Source of the DNA: a bacterium
GTDB lineage: Bacteria; Krumholzibacteriota; Krumholzibacteriia; LZORAL124-64-63
Length of the DNA: 64,000 bases
Direction: 5' to 3'
NCBI GenBank assembly: GCA_016712675.1
Contig: JADJQR010000001.1
Coordinates: 1,178,001 to 1,242,000, forward strand
The position numbers and the translations under genes were made by a program. The notes under the pieces were generated by a model. The model was not told the origin of the DNA. It was given only the letters and a program-made list of their open reading frames with translations, and searched no databases. Positions 34,501-44,722 of the stretch are shown here, piece after piece; within the stretch, counting starts at the first letter, position 1; every line of letters starts with the position of its first letter.

Positions 34501-35896
34501 GCCGCTGCTGGCGGGCTGGCACGCGCCGATCGTGCCGCGGCCGGCTCCCGACGGGACGGACGTCTCGGTGCCGGCGCCCGCCACGCTGCCGGGCAACGCG
34601 GCCTCGACGTTCCTGAACCTGGCCGTGCGCAACAACAGCGTCTCGGACTCGCCGGCGGGACTGCCAGGGCAGATCCACGTCGACGGCGAGTATTGGGCCT
34701 GGGTGACCTGGGGGGCGTTCCCGGCGGCGACGTCGGCCACCTTCAACTGGGGCGCCGCGTTCACCATCGCGGGCGGGCGGCACACGCTGGGCTGGAAGCT
34801 CGATGCCGACAACGTGATCGAGGAGATGTACGAGGAGAACAACAACTGGACCGAGCAGTGGGTGTGGTCGCCGCTCGCCCTTGCGGACGACTCGCCGATC
34901 GCGCGCGGCCTGCCGTCGCCTCCCTACGGCGGCTGGACCGAGTTGAGCACCGGCGAACCGTTCCATCCGAACTGTGATGGCCTGCGGCTGCCGAACAGCG
35001 GGGGCTACTGGCGTGCGGTGGCGGCGATGCCGGACGCCGTCAGCGACGTCGACCTGCGGCTGCATCAGCCGGGTGGTGGCGCCAAGGACGGCTTCGCCGC
35101 CAGCCTCGCCGGCTCCTGGTGGGGCGGCGACGCCTCCGACTACGTGCTGGTGAACTTCAACACCGCGGCCCCGCAGGACTACGACGTGGGTGTGGTCCGG
35201 TATGCGGGCTACGGCGGCTACACGGTCGAGGCGACGGCGTCAGGCAGCTGGCTCGCGAATCCCGACGGGGTCTATGGCCCGTACAACCTGCCGTCGAACC
35301 GGATCCTCAACCTGCTGGAAGTGTATCTGCCCGCGGGCCAGACCGGCATCCACCTGCTGAACGTGGCCGGCGACGTGGACTGGGGCGTGTCCGTGCACGG
35401 CGCGACGGCCGCCTTCCAGGGCAAGTCGGACGTGCTGGGCGCTGCGTATGCCGCCGGCGACGGCGCCAACGAACTGCTGGTGGTCGACGTCCCGGCGCCG
35501 GGCTTCTACTGCATCGCCGTCTGGAAGACGACCTCCGGCCAGCTGGCCAAGGACGGCACCTACAACCTGCTGATCCGGCCGATGTGGGTCACCGGGGTGG
35601 ACGACGACGTGCCGGCCGTCGCGACGCGCCTGGTCGACATCTCGCCCAACCCGTTCAACCCGCAGACGCGGATCACCTACGACCTGGCCGCCACCGGCCG
35701 CGTCCAGTTGGAGATCTACGACCTGCAGGGCCGGCGCGTGCGGTCGCTGGTCGACGCCGAGCAGGGCGCCGGTCGGCACGACGAGGTGTGGAACGGACTC
35801 GACGACGCGGGGGGGCGGGCGGCCAGCGGGCTCTATATGACCCGGCTGACCGCCAGCGGTGTGACGCGGATGATGAAGATGACTCTTGTGAAATAG
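31514..35896 (+). CDS. Giant secreted HEYGHHW metallopeptidase with repeats and sorting-like tail (cassette 1)
   Basis: 1460 residues. Order: signal peptide (1-22); beta-rich N-domain (24-150); a domain opening NIRVRGRFVYTR (about 176-290); zinc-peptidase core with His349-Glu350-x-x-His353 (HEYGHHW) and likely third ligand Glu395 (EGFPNW); a cysteine cluster between them (Cys368, 372, 379, 382, 385); an Fn3-like domain (about 520-620); two roughly 370-residue repeat units (about 628-990 and 995-1365), each with a CARDB-like part ending GGRHT...QWVW.PL and then NCDGLR (784, 1153); and the PNPFNP tail from 1377 to ...KMTLVK. It is probably a secreted or surface gluzincin. It pairs with the small gene upstream and is a paralogue of 45821-50350. 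Confidence 0.85.
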   Translation: MHKLLCLLLVGLALAGAGGAQADVGPPVHVRILGEPRAAEPGVSFKGRLQLTSELPLELEDLMFTEAGGWNQLSLAAGPSLAVDKSRATEIAFEVVTTDPTRPLELTFTVDGFPVTRSFDLSPAAIAFIRGPNAVVKVADQPDVPAIGDEARAVPEPTPSRDGIAPLDPAKGRNIRVRGRFVYTRSDGWTIGADGVTVRIYDNDSPFGSAELATIITDAQGWYDTTFWWGDDFFDPQPDLYVRFETTNARIQTESPAFLAGPYAWDTPTTWDYAGADLDLGTQMPADINQHPSLHVHTSLVRTWRWWLGYGYDTAFVRANWPNGDNGAFYNGELYFSTGEQWNENVATHEYGHHWMELYALSPAPAYCNGACDDPEDGCGHCLWCAETANISLTEGFPNWMGDVIPRTFAATYGRAALSSYDFETVLVCTNPAYRDPWMIEGNLAAVARDIGDSTNDDDFYPETDELSVGWGPLITTVDLDHPTTASAFLTAFRDRYPAWREQLWATARNCNYEIDALAPPAVTGLYSTSHATSGDSADPTIDLAWTRAVDDCSGVEGYGITIAGGIGLPTAVMDIGDVTSYTTPALAPGTYYFSIRTLDRSGKWSATYAWNGPYTVRAPVPANLALYLLPGWSSVLVPRATPDATFSSVPAPTTLPGNSAGTYWNLAFWNSGESTTGTGFQAHTYADGAWNAFVSSGELPPSWYASGNNLVALDFRGGRHTFGVRVDAYDQVAETNEADNVWAHQWVWTPLDLTPSVPVTRAAPPPPAGGLDFVTDGSALYNNCDGLRMSGASWWDAAVLRPLSSGADHDVVLHAPSTGAGDGFATALAYSGAAPGYLDAVIVNHNTVGYGTSHDVGVVNWNGDTSAYELVHATSAFIAYGDSVTVTYAQDEMLRVFEFYVDPANVGPVSITVDGDPTYGPLQAQWLNQNFQTGSMYNYAAWTYTDAAGRARLDLDIADAGYHALVVYRHPDWSLGNPSRDVTIEIDRTPPDLLPPLLAGWHAPIVPRPAPDGTDVSVPAPATLPGNAASTFLNLAVRNNSVSDSPAGLPGQIHVDGEYWAWVTWGAFPAATSATFNWGAAFTIAGGRHTLGWKLDADNVIEEMYEENNNWTEQWVWSPLALADDSPIARGLPSPPYGGWTELSTGEPFHPNCDGLRLPNSGGYWRAVAAMPDAVSDVDLRLHQPGGGAKDGFAASLAGSWWGGDASDYVLVNFNTAAPQDYDVGVVRYAGYGGYTVEATASGSWLANPDGVYGPYNLPSNRILNLLEVYLPAGQTGIHLLNVAGDVDWGVSVHGATAAFQGKSDVLGAAYAAGDGANELLVVDVPAPGFYCIAVWKTTSGQLAKDGTYNLLIRPMWVTGVDDDVPAVATRLVDISPNPFNPQTRITYDLAATGRVQLEIYDLQGRRVRSLVDAEQGAGRHDEVWNGLDDAGGRAASGLYMTRLTASGVTRMMKMTLVK

Positions 35897-35920
35897 GTCG
35901 CGGTCCCCCGCCGCGATCGA

Positions 35921-35967
35921 AACGGGGACGGCCGCCGGGCAGGGGGACTGCCGGCGGCCGTCCCGTT
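35921..35967 (+). terminator. Long hairpin after cassette 1
   Basis: About 20 paired bases (AACGGG-ACGGCCGCCGG-CAG with its complement, two single-G bulges), loop GGGGA, starting 24 bases after the metallopeptidase stop. There is no clear U-run. Confidence 0.65.
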
Positions 35968-36039
35968 GCATCTGCCCGCGGGGGAAGGAGCCTTGGAATG
36001 ATATTGCTAGCTAAAAGGCGGGAGGCAGCAGAAGTTTGG

Positions 36040-36510
<471 letters not shown>

Positions 36511-36615
36511 CCGCGTTAGCGCGCCTGGGCGGCTCACGCAGCCCGGCTTGCCGGGGGATGTTTACTCATATTCTCGATCAGTTAGACTGCGGGCCCCTCC
36601 AGCCAGGGAGCCGCC

Positions 36616-39579
36616 ATGCAGGATGATGATCCGACCCGGTCCTGCGACCCGCACGACGAACGGACCCTGACCGGACGTGGCGACGGGTCCGTGGTGCCGG
36701 CCGGTGCCGCGGCCGCCCTGCCGCCGCGGATCGGTCGCTACCGCCCCCTGCGGGTCATCGGCCAGGGCGGCATGGGCGTCGTCTACGAGGCCGAGCAGGA
36801 CGAGCCGCGGCGGCGCGTCGCTCTGAAGGTCATCCGGCCCGAGCTGGCCACGCCCGACCTGCGCCGCCGTTTTGCCCACGAGTCGCTCTTCCTGGGCCGG
36901 CTGCGGCATCCCGGCATCGCCCAGGTCTACGAGGCCGGCACCGCCGAGACGCCCGACGGCCCGCTGCCCTTCATCGCCATGGAGCTGGTCGAGGGCGCGC
37001 GCCTGAACGAGTGGGCCCGTGGCAGGGACGTCACGGCGCCCGCGCTGCGCGAGCGCGTCGAACTGATGATCCGCCTCTGTGACGCCGTGCACCACGCGCA
37101 CCAGCGCGGGCTCATCCACCGCGACCTCAAGCCGGGCAACGTGCTGGTCGACGTCGACGGCCGGCCGCGCGTCCTGGACTTCGGGGTGGCGCGACCGGCC
37201 GACCTGGACCTCGGGACCTCGCTGGTCACGACGCACGGCGAACTGGTGGGCACGCTGGCCTACATGAGCCCCGAGCAACTGGCGGGCGACCCGAATGACC
37301 TGGACACGCGCAGCGACATCTACGCGCTGGGCATCATCCTCTACGAGCTGCTGGCGGGCCGCGCGCCGCTGGAACTGGGGAAGCGCCCGCTCGAGGACGC
37401 GCTGCGCGCGATCCGCGAGGATGAGGCGCCACCGCTGTCCCAGGCGGATGCCCGGCTGGAGGGCGACCTGACGGTGATCGCCACCAAGGCGATGGCCAAG
37501 GACCGGCAGCTTCGCTACGCCTCGGCCAACGGCCTGGCGATGGACCTGCAGCGCTACCTTGACGACGAGCCCATCTCGGCGCGGGCGCCGGGCACCGTCT
37601 ATCTGCTGCGCAAGTTCACGCGCCGCCACCGGCCGCTCGTGATGGGGGCCGCCGGCATCGCGATCGCGCTGGTGCTGGGCGTGGTCGTGAGCTCCTGGCA
37701 GGCGGTGCGCGCCACGCGCGCGGAGGGGCTGGCCGCCGCGCGCCTGGACCAGGCGGAGGCCGTCACGGGCTTCCTGCAGGGGATGCTCGAGTCCGTGCAG
37801 CCCGAACAGGCGCGCGGGAGCGAGGTGACCGTCAGCGAGGTGCTGGACCGCGCCGCGGCCGACCTGGACCAGGGCCAGCTGGCCACGCGGCCGCTGGTCG
37901 AGCTGGCGCTGCGCCAGTCGCTGGGCGGCACCTACCGAACTCTGGGCAAGTACGACCTCGCGGAACGGCACCTGCGGCAGGGCCGGGCGCTGGCGGACTC
38001 GCTGCTGCCGCCGTCGGCGCCCGAGCGCCTGAAGGTGGAGCTGGAACTGGCGCGCACGGTGCGCAGCCGGGGCGATGACGCGACGGCCGAGCAGCTGATC
38101 GAGGCGGTCCAGCCCCACGTGGCGCCGCGCAGCGCGCTCATGGTCGACGTCCTGGATGTCCTGGCGGATGTGCGTTACACGCAGACCCGCTGGGACGAGT
38201 GCGACAGCCTGCGTCGCCTGGCGGCGGCGATCGCGCGCGAGACCGCGGCGCCGGATTCGCTCGACTACGCGGGGGTGCTGCTGTCCTGGGCCTTCCTGGC
38301 CAACCAGCGCAACCGCACCGGGCAGGCCGACAGCCTGATCGCCCGGGCGGCGCCGATCTTCGCGCGTGCCTACCGGCCCGATGACCCGCGCACCGTCCAG
38401 CTCCTGATGAAGCAGGGCGAGTCGGCGCGCGATGCCGGCCGTTTCACCGACGCGTTGGCGACGTTCGCGCGCGGCCTGTCCGTGGTCGAGACCGTCTACG
38501 AACCTGACCATCCGCTGAGGGCGGACCTGCTGTGGCGCATCGGCGATGCGCAGAGGCGGGCCGGCACCCCGGCTGCCGCCGAGTCGTCGCTCACCACGGC
38601 GCTCGGGATCCGCCTTCGCGCACTGGGGCCCAGCCACCGGGACATCGCCGTGACGTTGACTTCTCTGGCCGCGGTCCACTCCGAATCTGGCCGGCTCGAC
38701 GCTGCCGAACAGCTGCTGCACGAGGCGCTGGCCATGCAGCGCGGGATCTTCGGGCCGGACCACCTGGCCGTGGTGTCGACGATCCACGATCTGGTGGACC
38801 TTGAACGGCTGCGGGGGCGCCCGGCCGTCGCCGAGAGCCTGGTGGTGGAGGCGCGCGGCATCCTCGACCGGTTGCCCGAGGCGGGCAGCGGCCTGGCCTC
38901 CATGAACGCCTATTACCACGCGATGACGCTGCAGGATCGCGGCCTGCATGCCGAGGCCGAGGCGCACTTCCGCCGCGCGGTGGTCCTGCAGGAGGCGCTC
39001 TATCGCGGTCCGCACGCCGAGCTGGCCAGCGCGATGAGTAACCTCGTCACCAACCTGTTCCGCCAGGGGCGCAAGGACGAGGCGGCCACACTGCAGGTGG
39101 AGGCGATGGCGATGCTGCGTCAGGTGGCCGCCAAGGGGGCGGTCATGGCTACGGCGCTCGGCAACACCGCCTACATCCTGGATGATGCCGGCCGCCATGC
39201 CGAGGCGGAACCCTACCACCGGCAGTACCTCGATCTGACGGCCGAGATCTTCAGCGAGGACAAGCCGGACCGCACCGCCGGGCGCTCGCGCTACTTCGAT
39301 AACCTGGCCCGCCAGGGCCGGTGGGCGGAGGCCGAGGCCCAGGCACGGGCGATCATCGACTGGCGCGGCCGCCACCTGCCGGCCGACGACCCGCGGCAGG
39401 TCCTGGGACAGGTCCAGCTGGTGGAGGCGCTGCTCGGGCTGGGCCGGACCACGGCGGCCGACAGCGCGCTGGCCGGACTGGACGCGCAGCTGCCACGCCT
39501 GGGGGCGGTCTCGGAGGCGACCGGCGCGCGCCTGGCGCGCGTGCGCGAGGCACTGGTCGCCGCGCGCCAGCCGGACTGA
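36616..39579 (+). CDS. Transmembrane PknB-type Ser/Thr kinase with TPR repeats
   Basis: 987 residues. The kinase domain (about 40-320) has the glycine loop IGQGGMG (48-54), Lys71 (VALKVI), Asp170 in HRDLKPGN, Asp188 in DFG and GTLAYMSPEQ; all catalytic residues are present. One membrane helix follows (about 338-358). The C-terminal 600 residues are TPR-like helical repeats of the kinesin-light-chain type (EAEPYHRQYLDL, AEQLLHEALAMQRGIFGPDH), outside the membrane by this topology. SD CAGGGAG precedes the ATG by 6 bases. Relatives usually follow an ECF sigma gene, as at 51019; here the upstream region is the unreliable poly-G tract, so such a gene could have been lost from the assembly. Confidence 0.9.
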   Translation: MQDDDPTRSCDPHDERTLTGRGDGSVVPAGAAAALPPRIGRYRPLRVIGQGGMGVVYEAEQDEPRRRVALKVIRPELATPDLRRRFAHESLFLGRLRHPGIAQVYEAGTAETPDGPLPFIAMELVEGARLNEWARGRDVTAPALRERVELMIRLCDAVHHAHQRGLIHRDLKPGNVLVDVDGRPRVLDFGVARPADLDLGTSLVTTHGELVGTLAYMSPEQLAGDPNDLDTRSDIYALGIILYELLAGRAPLELGKRPLEDALRAIREDEAPPLSQADARLEGDLTVIATKAMAKDRQLRYASANGLAMDLQRYLDDEPISARAPGTVYLLRKFTRRHRPLVMGAAGIAIALVLGVVVSSWQAVRATRAEGLAAARLDQAEAVTGFLQGMLESVQPEQARGSEVTVSEVLDRAAADLDQGQLATRPLVELALRQSLGGTYRTLGKYDLAERHLRQGRALADSLLPPSAPERLKVELELARTVRSRGDDATAEQLIEAVQPHVAPRSALMVDVLDVLADVRYTQTRWDECDSLRRLAAAIARETAAPDSLDYAGVLLSWAFLANQRNRTGQADSLIARAAPIFARAYRPDDPRTVQLLMKQGESARDAGRFTDALATFARGLSVVETVYEPDHPLRADLLWRIGDAQRRAGTPAAAESSLTTALGIRLRALGPSHRDIAVTLTSLAAVHSESGRLDAAEQLLHEALAMQRGIFGPDHLAVVSTIHDLVDLERLRGRPAVAESLVVEARGILDRLPEAGSGLASMNAYYHAMTLQDRGLHAEAEAHFRRAVVLQEALYRGPHAELASAMSNLVTNLFRQGRKDEAATLQVEAMAMLRQVAAKGAVMATALGNTAYILDDAGRHAEAEPYHRQYLDLTAEIFSEDKPDRTAGRSRYFDNLARQGRWAEAEAQARAIIDWRGRHLPADDPRQVLGQVQLVEALLGLGRTTAADSALAGLDAQLPRLGAVSEATGARLARVREALVAARQPD

Positions 39580-39756
39580 GCCCCGGTCGCGAGAGCGAGT
39601 CGCGTTGGCCACCACCGGCGCGCCGTCGATCTCGACGAGCATGATCGCGCGGCTGCACCGCACCTACGGCTGCGACCCGGTTGACCGGGTTTCGTGAGGC
39701 GCGGCGCGGCTGTCGAACGACGGGTTGTGGCGTCGAGACCGTGCCCTGCCGAGCGT

Positions 39757-40767
39757 TCAGCGCAGTTCGCCGGCGACCGCGAACTCCTCACGGTTGTGGT
39801 GCAGCACCGCGACCACTGATCCGGGGGCATGCCGCACCAGCGGCGAGGATGGGGCGCGAAGTTCCTCGAGCAGCGCCGGCGGGTCGGTGCGGCCGTACTT
39901 GAGGACCACCACGAAGCGGTGGCACCAGCGGCCGGCGAGCCAGGGACCGACGATGTCGCGCAGGACGTGGTGAGGTTCCTCGACCAGGTCGCAGAAGAGC
40001 CAGTCGAACCGCTGCCCGTCGCGCGGGCGGAAACCGAAGGCGTCCTGGCGCAGGTGGTCGACCAGCGGATGGCCCAGCGCGCCGCCCTTGAGCGGGCCGT
40101 TGTCCACCGCGGTCACCCGCGCGCCGCGCCGGACGGCGCTCCAGGTCCAGCCACCGGGCGCGGCGCCCAGGTCGCACACCGTCTGGCCGGCGACGGGCTG
40201 CCGGTCGAGCAGTCCGTAGGCCTCCTCGACCTTGAGGTACGAACGGGACGGCGCCTGCGGGTCGTCGGCCATGCGGCGCTGGCCGCCCAGCCAGGCCGCC
40301 CGGGCGACCCAGGCACGGTCGAAGGCGACGAAGTGGACGAATAGGCCAGCGGCGGGACCGCGTCCCGGCTGCCTCTGCAGGGAGGCCAGGCGGGCCAGGC
40401 GGCCGAGGCGGCGGCGCAGAAGCTCGAGGAAGGCCTCCTGCACCGCCGCGGCGCGCCGGGCCAGGCCCGGCTCGGAACCGGCCGCTGAGAAGGCGCAGGG
40501 CCAGGGGCCGGTGATCTCCAGGCCGCGGATCTGCGCGCCGAATCGCTCGACCAGCGCTGCGGCCAGCGCGTTGACCGAGGAGCCCGTCACCTCCGCGGCG
40601 TTCTCCAGCACGGTGTCGGCGAAGGCCCAGCCGCCGGGAGGCCGCGCCGGGCCGTCGTCGGCGGTCACGAGCCCCGCTGCGCCCGCGCCTCCGGTCGTCA
40701 GGCCCGCGGCACGGGCTTCGCGTTCGAGATGGTTCTCCAGCCCCGGCCGGCAGCAGAGGACGCGCAT
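39757..40767 (-). CDS. rlmM: 23S rRNA 2'-O-ribose methyltransferase RlmM-like
   Basis: 336 residues, close to the usual ~360. RlmM methylates C2498 of 23S rRNA. Matches: the N-terminal MRVLCCRPGLENHLEREA (THUMP-like region), SRSYLKVEEAY just before the catalytic domain, the SAM loop VCDLGAAPGGWTW, VDNGPLKGG, then WLFCDLVEEPH and VVVLKYGR, which supply Asp and Lys of the FtsJ/RrmJ-type K-D-K-E set. Cytoplasmic. It starts 7 bases after the stop of the AGCS symporter on the same strand, so the two are probably one transcript despite unrelated functions. Confidence 0.9.
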   Translation of the reverse strand: MRVLCCRPGLENHLEREARAAGLTTGGAGAAGLVTADDGPARPPGGWAFADTVLENAAEVTGSSVNALAAALVERFGAQIRGLEITGPWPCAFSAAGSEPGLARRAAAVQEAFLELLRRRLGRLARLASLQRQPGRGPAAGLFVHFVAFDRAWVARAAWLGGQRRMADDPQAPSRSYLKVEEAYGLLDRQPVAGQTVCDLGAAPGGWTWSAVRRGARVTAVDNGPLKGGALGHPLVDHLRQDAFGFRPRDGQRFDWLFCDLVEEPHHVLRDIVGPWLAGRWCHRFVVVLKYGRTDPPALLEELRAPSSPLVRHAPGSVVAVLHHNREEFAVAGELR

Positions 40768-40774
40768 GCGCCGG

Positions 40775-42508
<1,734 letters not shown>

Positions 42509-42639
42509 GGGCGGCTCCCTTCGGGGCGGGGTGGCGGCGCGGGCCGGCAGCGCCGGCCGGGACGTCACGGGGGAGCATCATGCCCGCGGGCGGGAACGAG
42601 GGCAAGCGGGAGGTTGGGCCGCCGCCCGCTCGGCAGTGC

Positions 42640-42668
42640 TTGCCCGCGCCGACGCCCCATCCTATCGT
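42640..42668 (+). promoter_or_regulatory. Candidate promoter of SpoIIE-type phosphatase gene
   Basis: TTGCCC, 17-base spacer, TATCGT; transcription would start near 42675, 62 bases before the ATG. Confidence 0.4.
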
Positions 42669-42736
42669 GGACGGCACGGCCCCCACCGGCGCGACGGAAC
42701 GCGCCCGCGGGCCCTACCCGAGCCGGAGCATAGCGC

Positions 42737-43660
42737 ATGACCGACCATCATCTGCCGGCCGGCCCCGCCGCGGGGGCGCGGCCGGACGACGACCTCGCGA
42801 AGGAACTCGAGAACTTCCAGCAGATCGCCAGCAGCGTGCTGCCGCCGCCCGGCGAGATCCCGCACCTGCCCGGGCTGGACATCGATGGTCGCCTGCTGCC
42901 GCTGAACGGCGTGGTCGGCGGCGACCACGTCGTCTATGTGGACTTCAACCGCCGCTTCGACCTGGACCGCCGTCTGGAAAAGGCGCGGGACCCGCGCGTG
43001 CGCGAGGGCCTGGCCAAGTGTCGGACGCGTGCGGGGCTGCTGCTGGCCGACGTCGCCGGCCACCAGATCACCGACGCCACCGTGCACATCGGGCTGCACC
43101 ACGCGTTCCTGACCGGCGTCGCCTACGAGTTGGAAATGCACGGCGAGGTGACGACCGGCCTGTTCGAGAAGCTGAACACGCGCTTCTACCAGACGGCGAA
43201 CTTCTCGAAGTTCATCTCGGTGATCTACGGCGAGATCGCGCAGGACGGCGACTTCACGTTCCTCAACGCCGGCAACCCGCCGCCGGTCGTCTTCTCGCGC
43301 GAGTACGGGCGCCTGGCTGACATCAATGCCGAGCGCCTGACCAGCTTCTACCCGATCGGCCTGTTCCCGTCCGAGCAGAACCTGGATCACAGCCGCGTCG
43401 AGGCGCCGCTGCACAAGAAGCCGTTCACCACGAACCGCCTGACGCTGCTGAGCCCCGGCGACATCCTCCTGCTCTACACGGACGGCCTGCTCGACCACGC
43501 GCGGGGCGACGAGCCGTACTTTCCCGACCGCCTGGAGGCGGCGCTGCGCCACGCGCAGGACCTGCCCGCCACCGGCATCTGCGACGCGCTGGCGGCGGAC
43601 CTGCGTGCGTTCGCGCCGGCGGCCGACGACATCAGCCTCATCGTGGTCAAGCGCACCTGA
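42737..43660 (+). CDS. Soluble PP2C/SpoIIE-family Ser/Thr phosphatase
   Basis: 307 residues with no membrane segment. The whole protein is a PPM/SpoIIE phosphatase domain: metal-binding Asp in GLLLADVAGHQITDATVHIGLHHAFLTG, FKFISVIYGEI-like strand (FSKFISVIYGEIAQDGDFTFLNAGNPPPVVFS), LLYTDGLLDHARG and the terminal DDISLIVVKRT. Such proteins usually dephosphorylate anti-anti-sigma factors in partner-switching pathways; no anti-sigma or STAS gene is nearby, so the partner is unknown. A loop RRFDLDRRLEKARDPRVREGLAKC is inserted early. SD is weak. Convergent with the patatin gene. Confidence 0.87.
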   Translation: MTDHHLPAGPAAGARPDDDLAKELENFQQIASSVLPPPGEIPHLPGLDIDGRLLPLNGVVGGDHVVYVDFNRRFDLDRRLEKARDPRVREGLAKCRTRAGLLLADVAGHQITDATVHIGLHHAFLTGVAYELEMHGEVTTGLFEKLNTRFYQTANFSKFISVIYGEIAQDGDFTFLNAGNPPPVVFSREYGRLADINAERLTSFYPIGLFPSEQNLDHSRVEAPLHKKPFTTNRLTLLSPGDILLLYTDGLLDHARGDEPYFPDRLEAALRHAQDLPATGICDALAADLRAFAPAADDISLIVVKRT

Positions 43661-43678
43661 GCACCGGGTGGTCGGTGA

Positions 43679-44614
43679 TCACAGCCGCAGCAGGCCGCGC
43701 AGCGCGCGGCGTGTGCGGCTGCCGGCGGCGTCGTCGCCGCGGCGCTTGAGCTCGGCCAGCAGGCCCGGCAACTCCGCGCGCGCCGCCAGGTAGCCGCGGG
43801 CGCGGCAGGCCTCCCCCGCCTGGAAGTCGGCCCAGTGGAACTGCGTCACGTCGGGGCGGATGACCCAATCGGCCATCGCGCAGACGAAGCGGTTCAGGCG
43901 CTGGCGCGCGATCGTGTTGCTGCGCAGGACCATGTCCAGGCCGGTGGCGAAGCGGGTGTCCTCGAAGGCGGGGATGTCGACGGCGATGACGAACTCGGCG
44001 CCAAGGTCGCGGCAGGCCTCGATGGGCACGCGGAACGGACCGCCGCCGTCGCAGATGACCATGCCGTCACGCTCGACCGGCGGGAAGACGGCCGGAATGG
44101 CGCTGCTGGCGTAGATGCCGTCCACCAGCGGGCCTTCGCGGAAGACCACGCTCGAACCCGAGACCAGGTCCAGGGCGACGGCCGCGAACGGGATGCGCAG
44201 GTCGGCGAACGTGGCCATGCCGAAGAGCTCGGCCAGCGGCCCGCGCAGGCGGTGCTCCTCCTGGATCCACGGCCGGGTCACCGTCTTGACCGCGATCAGC
44301 TTGCGCTGCATGAAGTCGTGGACGCCGGCCAGGCGGTGCTGTGGCTCGCGCGCCTCCAGTTCGTTGCGCGGGACGAAGGGCGCCCAGTAGGAGGCGAACT
44401 CCTCGTTGCCGACGTAGCTCTCCAGGCGGGCCCAGACGGAGGTGGGGTCCGGGTCCTGCGCGTACAGACCGCCGACGATCGAGCCCATGCTCGTGCCGGC
44501 GACGAGCTGCGGGCGCAGGCCGGCTTCCTCCAGCGCCTCGAGCACGCCGGCGTGCGCCAGGCCGCGGGCACCGCCGCTGCCCAGTGCCAGTCCGATCCTC
44601 GGTCCATCGGCCAT
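43679..44614 (-). CDS. Patatin-like phospholipase (RssA-like)
   Basis: 311 residues, the usual size of soluble RssA/YchK-like patatins. The N-terminus carries the oxyanion loop GLALGSGGARGLAHAGVLEAL; the Ser/Asp dyad is Ser42 (GTSMGS) and Asp189 (ICDGGGP). No signal peptide, so cytoplasmic or membrane-associated. It should hydrolyse lipid acyl esters; the physiological substrate is unknown. The ATG has GTGGAGCAGCAG before it, and a candidate promoter lies at 44651-44680. Divergent from the TPR gene, whose promoter lies within 60 bases. Confidence 0.9.
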   Translation of the reverse strand: MADGPRIGLALGSGGARGLAHAGVLEALEEAGLRPQLVAGTSMGSIVGGLYAQDPDPTSVWARLESYVGNEEFASYWAPFVPRNELEAREPQHRLAGVHDFMQRKLIAVKTVTRPWIQEEHRLRGPLAELFGMATFADLRIPFAAVALDLVSGSSVVFREGPLVDGIYASSAIPAVFPPVERDGMVICDGGGPFRVPIEACRDLGAEFVIAVDIPAFEDTRFATGLDMVLRSNTIARQRLNRFVCAMADWVIRPDVTQFHWADFQAGEACRARGYLAARAELPGLLAELKRRGDDAAGSRTRRALRGLLRL

Positions 44615-44650
44615 CTGCTGCTCCACCGCGGTTCGTCGTGCGGCCCGACC

Positions 44651-44680
44651 ACGATACCAGAGGCGAGCGGGCGGCTCCAA
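44651..44680 (-). promoter_or_regulatory. Candidate promoter of patatin gene
   Basis: On the minus strand: TTGGAG, 18-base spacer, TATCGT preceded by CTGG. It lies back to back with the promoter at 44688. Confidence 0.45.
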
Positions 44681-44687
44681 TGGCTCT

Positions 44688-44716
44688 TTGACGTGGCGCC
44701 GCGGGGCCGCTACGAT
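44688..44716 (+). promoter_or_regulatory. Promoter of TPR gene, predicted leaderless
   Basis: TTGACG, 17-base spacer, TACGAT. Seven bases after the -10 is position 44723, the A of the start codon, so the transcript would begin at the ATG itself. Confidence 0.6.
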
Positions 44717-44722
44717 GCGGGC

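Noticed and set aside
36562-39663. 1033-codon minus-strand frame opposite the kinase at 36616
   Set aside because: Antisense artefact; the plus strand has complete kinase motifs and TPR repeats.
39580-39756. Possible short gene between the kinase and rlmM
   Set aside because: Only short frames without SD or similarity; treated as non-coding spacer between convergent genes.
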